A stretch of 64,000 nucleotides of DNA from NCBI GenBank assembly GCA_027946365.1, contig JAPEUQ010000006.1, positions 1,860,001 through 1,924,000 of the forward strand, given 5' to 3'. A program made the position numbers and the translations under genes. Below the pieces are notes generated by a model. That model was not told the origin of the DNA and did not search any database. It saw only the letters and a list, made by a program, of their open reading frames with translations. This DNA comes from Kalmusia sp. IMI 367209. Its lineage: Eukaryota; Ascomycota; Dothideomycetes; Pleosporales; Didymosphaeriaceae. Below are positions 56,787 through 64,000 of the stretch, piece after piece; within the stretch, counting starts at the first letter, position 1, and every line of letters starts with the position of its first letter.

Positions 56787-57938
56787 CTAGCCATCCCGAA
56801 CCGTGACGCTCTCGACAGCCTCCGCAACCTTGTTCACAATACCGGTACTCTTCTCACCGGCCCTCTTCTCCAGCTCTTTCCTTACACCTGGCAAGATGTA
56901 CCGGCCATAATCAATCGCATCATTCAAGTTATCGTATCCACGAATAGATATCAACTCGCATCCTAGATCGACATAGTCCAGGATGGAATCGATCACAGTT
57001 TGGTAGCTTCCTACCAGCGCCGTACTCGCGCCTCTTGCGTTGGTCGCGGTCACGGTCGGATACCACAACGCCCGATCCTGCACCTCACCCTTCTTGGCAA
57101 TTTCCAGCAATCGCTGGCTCCCCACGTTCTGCGGTGCAGGCGCATTAGCAGGGACCTTACCCAGCCCTGCCTGTCTGTGTGTCTGGAGGGCGTCTAGCGT
57201 CTTGTGTGCTTTCTGCCACGCCAACTCCTCCGTCTCAGCGACAATCGGGCGGAAAGTAACCCAGATCCTCGGCCGATCCGTACGCCCAGCCTTCTCAGCC
57301 TCAGCATAGATACGATCGATTTGCTGTTTCGTTTCCTTGAGCGGCTCGCCCCAAAGCCCGAAGATATCAGCCAGCGAGCCTCCGATGCGGTATGCTTCGT
57401 CGCTGCTACCGCCAACGGAGATGGGGATGCTGTGTCCGTTGACGGGGCGCACGCGGTTGCTGAACTGCTTGAACTGGTAGTACTTGCCTTCCCAGTCGAA
57501 TGGCTCGGCTGATGCCCAAGCGCGCTTCAGGATCTTGATGTATTCTTCCAGACGGCCATATCGCTCGTCTTTAGAGAGGAAGTCGCCCTCTCTCGCCTGC
57601 TCGACGTCGCTGCCGCCTGCGATGAAGTGCACGACTGCGCGCCCTTTGCTGAGCTGGTCGAGAGTAGCCAGGGATTTGGCGGCCACGGTGGGGTAGACTG
57701 TGTTTGGGCGCAGGGCGATGATGACGTTCAGTTGCTTGGTGGCTGCGGCGATGGTGGCGCCGGTTGTGAATGGGTCAAAGTATGAAGAATCGTAGGGCTG
57801 GAGAGTATAGTTGAAGCCATAATCGTCCAAGTTCCGAGCATAGCGCTTAAGAAAGTCTGGATCGATGGATGCTCCCGGGATGGGTTCTAGCTCCGTAGAC
57901 GCATTAGGGAATGCGAGGCTGATAAATTCGACGGGCAT
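56787..57938 (-). CDS. SsuD-like FMNH2-dependent alkanesulfonate monooxygenase (LLM superfamily)
   Basis: Predicted to release sulfite from alkanesulfonates using reduced flavin and oxygen, supplying sulfur when sulfate is scarce. Intronless, 383 residues, ATG at 57938, the length of bacterial SsuD. Bacterial-luciferase-like features are clear: FPNASTELEP at the N-terminus, LRPNTVYPTVAAKSLATLDQ, RAVVHFIAGGSDVEQAREGD, RYGRLEEYIKILKRAW, and the IPISVGGSSDEAYRIGG flavin-binding region. A C-terminal extension after the family core is rich in Glu, Lys and Val. No targeting signal. A partner flavin reductase is not next to it. The absence of introns and close resemblance to bacterial enzymes are compatible with an old horizontal transfer. 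Confidence 0.92.
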   Translation of the reverse strand: MPVEFISLAFPNASTELEPIPGASIDPDFLKRYARNLDDYGFNYTLQPYDSSYFDPFTTGATIAAATKQLNVIIALRPNTVYPTVAAKSLATLDQLSKGRAVVHFIAGGSDVEQAREGDFLSKDERYGRLEEYIKILKRAWASAEPFDWEGKYYQFKQFSNRVRPVNGHSIPISVGGSSDEAYRIGGSLADIFGLWGEPLKETKQQIDRIYAEAEKAGRTDRPRIWVTFRPIVAETEELAWQKAHKTLDALQTHRQAGLGKVPANAPAPQNVGSQRLLEIAKKGEVQDRALWYPTVTATNARGASTALVGSYQTVIDSILDYVDLGCELISIRGYDNLNDAIDYGRYILPGVRKELEKRAGEKSTGIVNKVAEAVESVTVRDG

Positions 57939-58660
57939 GTTTGCAGCTTTGGACAGTATGTGTTAGGCTTGCCATGGCTGTTGTGGGGTTCTTCTTTCTT
58001 TATAATGGGGTTTGCTGCAGCGTCTACAGGCAATGATGGATGTCGACAGCTGCGGGTTGAAGCACGTCAACGGACATGCTGTGTTTAGTACCGATATCGC
58101 TCCAATCAGCTCCTAAGTTGCTGATAAATGCTCTTGAGCTGCCCCTCTCGCTGTCCGATAACAGCGATGTTCAAACAACTATCAGGTCATGCTATCCGAG
58201 GTGCTGTTGCAGACAGATAGGTCGTGTCTGGTGAGCGGTTAGTGCTCGCACTAGCGTGTGCAATTCTGTAGGTGCAATTCTATACAAGTACAGCATATGG
58301 GAAAATGATGGGACATGAGAACGAGAACTAAGCGGAATGCAAATTAGGGAATAAATCATAAGGCTTGAGTCGTCGAACTAAAGTTCATCTGGACTACCCG
58401 GACAAATATTTATGTATTAGTCTCATGCGTTCCATTTCGTAGGGTGATTCGGCCCACATTGTGTCTCTCGTCTTGGCACTAACTCTGTCCCTCATTTGGT
58501 TAGAAAATCTTTAGAGGAGTAAGGGAAAAGTCTGAAAAAGGTATTGACAGTTTGTGTCATGGGAGATCCTGTCGTTGTGATATCGATTGAATCTTATGTA
58601 CAGTAGGCTATACGCTTTTACAACGATTGAAGACTTCCAGTTTTTTTCACATCTTCATTC
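57939..58660. other. intergenic region upstream of the monooxygenase gene
   Basis: About 0.7 kb holding the promoter of the SsuD-like gene and the 3' UTR of the esterase gene. No gene or strong motif seen. Confidence 0.5.
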
Positions 58661-59668
58661 TTAGATACCGAAGAAAGCAAGATCGGCAGACTCGTGGACA
58701 GGGACAGTGTGACCGACACCCTGGGCACTGTATCCGACAAGTTGCGCAGTATTGGAGTCGCCGCTGCCGTAGATAGTCTGTGTGTATCCGCTCTGAGGTG
58801 TGTTGGTAGTGTCCTTAGATCCAGTGAGGCCCAAGACGTTAGACCACTCCTTGAGCGATTCTTGGTCTGTGAAGTCATTGTGAGTATTGGATCCTGTGTT
58901 TGAAGAGGGGAGGCTTACAGTTGGGGTAGCGAAGCGTGCTGTCCGCAGTACCGTGCCAGATCAACATCCTCGGCCTCGTCCCATTGTATCCGGGATAATA
59001 ACCCCTCACTAGGTCACCCCACTGCTGCGCCGTCTTCGTCGTCTGTCCGTTAGCACAGCTGTTGCTCCACCCTGGCGGATCCTGCGTCGCCGTCGAGCCC
59101 TGCACGTAAAAGCAGCCATCTGGCACACCGCTGTACGCAGAAGCGGCCTTGAAAACATCCGGATAAGCACCGGCCATAACCTGAGTCATCATGGCGCCGG
59201 AAGAGGTGCCAGTTACGAAAACCTTCTCAGGGTCGCCACCATACTTGTCGATGGCGTATTTGACCATGTTGGCGACGGTTTGAGAGTCGCCCCCGCCATT
59301 GTGGGTGAGTGCTGGGAGTTGTTAGACACCTACTTTCCATGGAGACGACTCTTCTTTGTTAAATACTTACTCGCTGTAGAGGCAACATCGAAGCAGCCAC
59401 CGCTCGACCTCGAGTTCGGGTAGATAATGATAAAGCCCTTGGAGTTGGCCAGTGGCTGATACTTCGTCTCGGACGCATATCCTGTGGCGGATCCTTGGCA
59501 GTGATGAATTGCGACAAGGATAGGGGCTGGTTTCTTGAGGTTGGTCGGCACGTAGACGTACATGCCTAGCTTCGTGGGACCGAGATTGAAGTCATTGACT
59601 TTGGTGGGTGCTTGGGCGCTGCCTAGCGTCGCAAGGGCGGCAGCTGAGAGAACAGAAAGGTACTTCAT
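58661..59668 (-). CDS. acetylxylan esterase, carbohydrate esterase family 1
   Basis: Secreted serine esterase that removes acetyl groups from xylan. Exons (minus): 59668-59371, 59311-58919, 58866-58661; 298 residues, the typical length for the fungal CE1 catalytic domain without a cellulose-binding module. Residues 1-19 are a signal peptide ending LGSAQA. The fold markers are IHHCQGSATGYA, the IYPNSRSSGGCFD region and the nucleophile elbow GTSSGAMMTQV, with the acid residue in IWHGTADSTL and the His in GVGHTVPVHES, just before the C-terminus. Both introns restore family motifs (ATLTHNGGGDS; RYPNYQESL). A TATA element lies upstream. It is a candidate plant-biomass enzyme alongside the AA11 and GH35 genes in this window. 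Confidence 0.94.
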
Positions 59669-60408
59669 CTTCGCAGATATTTGGATGTAGATTCGAGGTG
59701 CACGGTATAGAGAACGCCTGACTTGGCACGTAAAGTTCGATCGTGGAGTTTATATATGGTTCCCGTGGAAGCGAAGATAGTGGAGGCGCCACATTGATTT
59801 GACATTTTCGGCTTGCGGCTACTATTTCGGCGCTTCCCATGACTATCGGATAATGTGGTTCGTCGCTCGGCAATCTATTATAGATGCCGACTTGTGCGGT
59901 CTGGGAATCTGGGGGAGATCCTCTAGTGGCGTGTGGGGAGACGTGGAGAAGGGCCGAGGCTGCGAATACCTTTGAGGACATCATTGGTGGTCAGTTAGTA
60001 TGATTCCATGAGTCCGACCTGTAGAACACCCGCTTAATGTGGATATGGCCATCGATGGGTGCGGGTGTATTTCGGGCTATCGGAAATAGGTTCGCGTTTA
60101 ATGTAGAGCGGCTGAGGTGGTTGAATTCAGCCGTAGTGTCGTAATCCAATCTCGACCACCTTGATATCAATCGCCACTTGCACAAGCTTTGAGCACCCCT
60201 TTTCTGCGTGTTTCTGATTTAGTGACAGGGTCCATGAATGACCAAGTATGGGATATGTATGCTTTCGCTTGAAACAATATGTCGTCAATTTGAGAAGTTG
60301 CGCTAAAAAAGCTTAAGTTCACTGATAAGACCTGACAAGAAAGCTCAGCACACGCTCACTCCCGACTAGAAATTATGGATGGGTAATCATACGTCAAAAT
60401 GGAATGGT
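59669..60408. promoter_or_regulatory. promoter of the esterase gene and 3' flank of the rhodopsin-domain gene
   Basis: About 0.7 kb. The proximal part carries the esterase core promoter (see the TATA element). The remainder is non-coding. Confidence 0.5.
59749..59756 (-). promoter_or_regulatory. TATA box of the acetylxylan esterase gene
   Basis: TATATAAA on the minus strand, about 85 bp upstream of the ATG at 59668. Sequence and spacing are those of a strong fungal core promoter. Confidence 0.55.
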
Positions 60409-61843
60409 CTACGCTGCACGTGTCACCTTAGTAACAATGCCCATCTCTCCGTTCCGAGTCGAGTGGTCTCCATTGTCACTTCCAGTGGGACTAACAAAAG
60501 TAACCCCACCGGGTGCCGACTTATCGGATTTGTCCGATATTGATGAGTGATCATTGGCAACGATCTCTTCTGATGTGACTTGCACTTCTTGGTGCTGCCA
60601 GATCTTCAATTGAAAACCATACTCTCCGTTGATCTGTTCCTGGCTTTCCGAAGGACTGATGTCTATCGCATGAGGATCTCTCGGCTTCTTTTCCTTTGTG
60701 TCTCGAGTGCGACTGGTAAGGTTTCCATATGTAGATCGGAATCTGGCTTGGCCAGTCGCCTCGCCCGTTCGCGCGTTGGAAGACCTACTGCGAGAGTAGA
60801 AATTGCTCATGCCAAAGATACGCTGCAACAAAGTCCAGGTAAGAGGCAAGTTGGCAGTGATGATAGCTGTGGAGACTTCGCGAATGTACCAATATATCCA
60901 CTGTGTGCCGTATGGCGAGCCCAGACTGTAATATTTGGAGAGGATGGCGGCGAGGATGGTGAAGGAACCAAGGGCGAAGACACCGCAAAGGGTAAGCTTG
61001 CGTTTCAGAGGTAGCTGTGATCCGATGAGGACGGGCATGGGAAGGGCTATGATCATGATATCCGATGAGATGTTAAGAACAGCGTTCGTGATCATATGGT
61101 TGGTCTCGGCGGAACAATTAACTGCACATGTGTCAGTGTCGCACAAGGCGGCGGGGCTGAGGTTCAAGATCAGAGGATACGTACGTTCAGGTGAAGGAAC
61201 CTTCCAATAATTGTGGAACGGACGACACCAGACAAACCACAAGGCCTCCATGATGATGAAGCTGGCGATCACGTACCAGGTCACGAACTTTACTATCTTG
61301 TTATGCCGTAAACTCATCCTGGAGCCCTTCGTGTCAGTGGTGTTGTCAATAGCAAAAGCATGGACCAACCTACGTCAACCGAGAGTACAAGATTAGCAAG
61401 CAACCCTTGACACTCCAGATGACAATCATCTGGAGGTGCTCGGTCACCAGCACAAGCTTGGAGCCATATTCTCTTTTCTTGATGTCCTCTGGTGTGAGGA
61501 CAATGTTATCGGCAGGATTGATGAGGTTGGTGGGCGTGTACGTCTGGATATTGATAACAATCAATAGTGCAGTATACACGAACTAGGCGTCTTCATCAAC
61601 ACTAACGTTGTTTAAAACCGAACGGGTGGATTACCATGGTGAACAAGATAAGCCAATCATCTGCCTGCAAAGCCTTGAATGACTTGAAAAGAAGTCTTCG
61701 GGATAGACTGTTCAGTGTGGTCAGCTTCTTCTCCCATGAAGGAGCACTTGCCACCAGATCAAGGGCATAACGTACAATCGCGCACCGACAACGGCAACCG
61801 TCAGGCCGTACCACGCCCATAACTCAGCGAGAAGCGCCGACAT
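60409..61843 (-). CDS. integral membrane protein with fungal rhodopsin-like domain
   Basis: Plasma-membrane protein of the DUF/rhodopsin family expanded in filamentous ascomycetes, related to Pth11-type receptor-like proteins but without a CFEM domain. Exons (minus): 61843-61776, 61707-61635, 61582-61374, 61318-61185, 61121-60409; introns 52-68 bp; 398 residues. About seven hydrophobic helices are visible, among them WAWYGLTVAVVGARF, ADDWLILFTMFVYTALLIV, IVIWSVKGCLLILY, IASFIIMEALWFVW and VLNISSDIMIIALPMPVLIG. Family hallmarks are the DDWL motif, the NCSAETNHM loop with its conserved Cys, and the NLPLTW ending of the last helix. The C-terminal ~140 residues are cytosolic, polar and Ser-rich. 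Ligand and signalling partner are unknown. Confidence 0.9.
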
Positions 61844-63082
61844 GGCTCTAGGAGGATGGCCACCTGGTAGGTAGAGAAAGTATTGTAGTGTTCGTCTAAG
61901 GAAGCGCAAATATGAAAGAGAGACAGCTAGACAGAAATGCGAAAATCATAGCTGATAAGAGGAAAGGCCTGCGATGCATCCTTTGGGGCAAGTGGTCACT
62001 AAGGCTCTTGGATCAATGCAGCCACGTGCCGGGTACCTGGGTCCAGCCCTAAGTTGGACCGCTAACGATGGGTACCTTGACAAGTGGAGGCTGCTAGAGC
62101 ATCAAGATAAAACTTTAAACTGCTGTAGGATGCCATTGCGAGGGATCTATTGGCGCCACTCTGCCGTAGCGACTGTGCCAGTCTCGTATTATAGCATGTG
62201 AACACTCATTATCTGACCACTTCGGCTCCAAGGCATTGCGGCAGTGGGGGGTCAGCCATGGAGTCGTATTTGTTAAGAGGCCGTTTTTTTCCGACAAAAA
62301 TCTTCAATTACGGGACGGTGGGTCCCTTTGATGTGTAGCAGTGCCGATCGGTATCCCACAACGTGGACTTGGGAAGAAGCGCGGATGAACCCACGGACGG
62401 GTGAAGTTATCAAGATATCGAGATGGTGCCGCCTGCATGGACGATGGCTTGCGCAATGCGTATCAATCTCCTTGTTGGGAGATCTCCGTCGTGGATATCA
62501 CGCAATTCAGGGGTCTAGCGCGATCTGTCGACTGTGCGCTTCGTTCTGTGGCTTGCACTAGGCCTGTCAGTTTCGCCACCGATTCTCGGAGCGACACCAC
62601 CAGCTTGGATTGGTCGTTCGCATTTCATTTCTCCGTCCCACACGTCTTTCCCCCCAACTCAGGAAGTTGTCCGACGAGGACTCACATGACTCAGTATCTT
62701 TCTCGAAAGTCATGTGACCTTGGAGGTCTGGACCACTCCCGTGGTTGAGGCGGGGGTACAGGATGCCTTGTCGCTTTATCATACTCTCATTCGCCGACTC
62801 GCTTGGCTTTCTGAACATTGAACCTCGGTTCAGTACACACCCCCTTCGCACAGAAAGAGTTAGCTTGAAGGATCATGTCTGAACGTCAGGGTAAAGACAT
62901 GGTCAACTTCAGGCAGTGTCTGCTTCTGGCACTGGGTGTTAGAAGGACTATTGGGTGCTGCAGATTCCTGAACCGAGCATTATAACAACCGGGAAAAGAG
63001 TATTGGGCGACCCGTCAAGATTCCATCTAGCACGGCATTCAGAAGTCATCTCGGCTACCTAGTGAAACGTTATCTGGAGACA
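61844..63082. other. intergenic region upstream of the rhodopsin-domain gene
   Basis: About 1.2 kb between the rhodopsin-domain start and the broken acyl-CoA synthetase. It contains the former's promoter. Open frames on either strand show no family content. Confidence 0.5.
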
Positions 63083-64000
63083 ATGGCAGTGCCACTCCTA
63101 GCTGGTGCAGCAGGGACAGCAGGGACAGCAGCCTACCTGAACGCCAAGCACCACATTGCTCACGACCTCCGCACCGGCCGGGGGTGGCATCTATCCCACC
63201 GAGGCCAATGGGGCTGAGAGCATCTTGGAAAATCGTAGAGCTTGCGAGGACTTGAAGACGTAAAGCACTCATCTCTTCCAATCCAAGTCAATATGCCCTG
63301 ACCGCACTCGTTACTTTTTACACAGTCTACAGCCACACCACATTTTGGCACGAGGTTGCGCAAAACCGAGCAACTATCACCCAATACGTCGGCGAACTAT
63401 GCCGATACCTCCTCAACGGCCCAAAGAATGCGTACGGGCGGAAGCACTGCGTAAATTTGGCGTGGCGAAACGACATGCTGCACGATGTCTGAGATCCATT
63501 CTGCGAACGCTTCAGCATCCCCGTTATCAACGAGCTATATGTAGCGACCGACGGCATGGGGTTAACATTCAATAGAAACGAAGGCGACTTCACCAAGCAC
63601 GCTCTCGGTCTCCGTGGCGCTCTGTGGAACTGGCGCTTCGGAAACGGAGAAGTCAGAGTCAAAATGGACATCGACACCGAACATATCATGCGTGACGCAA
63701 ACGGGTTTGCCATGCGCTGCGGAACAAATGAACCAGGACAGGTAATTCACAGACTAGATTCGAACGTGCCCGTGCGCCCTGGGTACTCCAAGAACGATGC
63801 AGCGACCGAGAAGCGGAGGATACACGATGTGTTTAGCAAGGGTGACTTGTAAGTTTGCCCCCCCCCCCCTGCGACGACATGTGAACATGTGGAACCTTAT
63901 TACGAAACCTCATGCGGCATTGTTTGAACATGTGGAATTCGATCGTGAAACACAGGTGGTTCAAATCTGGCGATATGATGCGACAAGTTGCCTCAGGCTG
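63083..64000 (+). pseudogene. broken FAT1/FATP-type very-long-chain acyl-CoA synthetase, runs off the right edge
   Basis: A degraded relative of the fatty-acid transporter/acyl-CoA synthetase family. A probable N-terminal piece at 63083-63217 (MAVPLLAGAAGTAGTAAYLN...) is in another frame and ends at a stop. The main piece starts near 63256 in frame 1, with TTFWHEVAQNRATITQYVGE and LCRYLLNGP matching the family's mid-region. A TGA at 63490-63492 then stands where the family has Trp in the DVWEPF-type motif. After it, the frame continues with INELYVATDG, a long family-like stretch and VFSKGDL. An intron (63849-63955) then joins to WFKSGDMM, which continues beyond the window. The ~200 residues carrying the AMP-binding signature are missing. 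N-terminal assignment is weaker than the rest. Confidence 0.65.
63858..63869 (+). repeat. poly-C homopolymer, 12 bp
   Basis: Twelve consecutive cytosines inside the intron of the broken acyl-CoA synthetase gene. Its length may be a sequencing uncertainty but it does not affect the reading frame. Confidence 0.85.

Noticed and set aside
13490..61843. A secondary-metabolite or xylan-degradation gene cluster
   Set aside because: There is no PKS, NRPS, terpene synthase or P450 in the window, and the carbohydrate-active genes are 12-25 kb apart with unrelated housekeeping genes between them.

Overview
This window is nuclear DNA of a filamentous ascomycete (Pezizomycotina; the gene set and sequence style suit a dothideomycete, which is an inference). 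Evidence: genes of 1-7 exons with introns mostly of 42-110 bp and GTRNGY/YAG borders, genes on both strands with 0.5-4.6 kb spacers, and fungal-only families (Cch1, Pkc1 with HR1-C2-C1-C1-kinase order, Zn2Cys6 regulator, AA11 chitin LPMO, SesB-NACHT-ankyrin NLR). Every multi-exon model below was spliced by hand and closes in frame; splice sites are predictions without transcript support.

Layout. 0.3-9.1 kb: a small Ser/Arg-rich protein, then the seven-exon calcium channel CCH1 (minus). 10.4-13.0 kb: a DDT/WHIM-like plus PHD chromatin protein (plus), divergent from CCH1. 13.5-14.9 kb: an epoxide hydrolase. 15-20.1 kb: an AT-rich, probably RIP-altered patch, then a six-exon NLR-type immune/incompatibility receptor. 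21.0-22.2 kb: an AA11-type LPMO. 23.7-25.7 kb: the SNF5-family remodeler subunit SFH1. 27.4-28.3 kb: a polyQ protein with a duplicated 17-residue motif. 29.9-30.9 kb: a single-pass membrane protein with a charged tail. 31.7-33.6 kb: a patatin-like protein that has lost its catalytic serine. 33.7-37.1 kb: a secreted GH35 beta-galactosidase. 38.7-41.6 kb: a Zn2Cys6 transcription factor. 44.2-45.3 kb: an atypical NAD-epimerase-like SDR. 46.5-50.4 kb: PKC1. 50.4-55.0 kb: a gene-free stretch. 55.0-56.7 kb: an 11-mer-repeat (LEA-like) protein and a small Cys/His-rich protein. 56.8-61.8 kb: an SsuD-like flavin monooxygenase, a CE1 acetylxylan esterase and a fungal rhodopsin-domain membrane protein. 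63.1-64.0 kb: a broken FAT1/FATP-type acyl-CoA synthetase running off the right edge.

The genes do not form one pathway or a biosynthetic cluster. Two functional threads recur: Ca2+/cell-wall stress signalling (CCH1, PKC1), and secreted carbohydrate-active enzymes (AA11 LPMO, GH35, CE1). The most unusual items are the NLR, the pseudo-patatin, the duplicated-motif polyQ protein, the 11-mer-repeat protein and the FATP pseudogene with a Trp-to-stop change.
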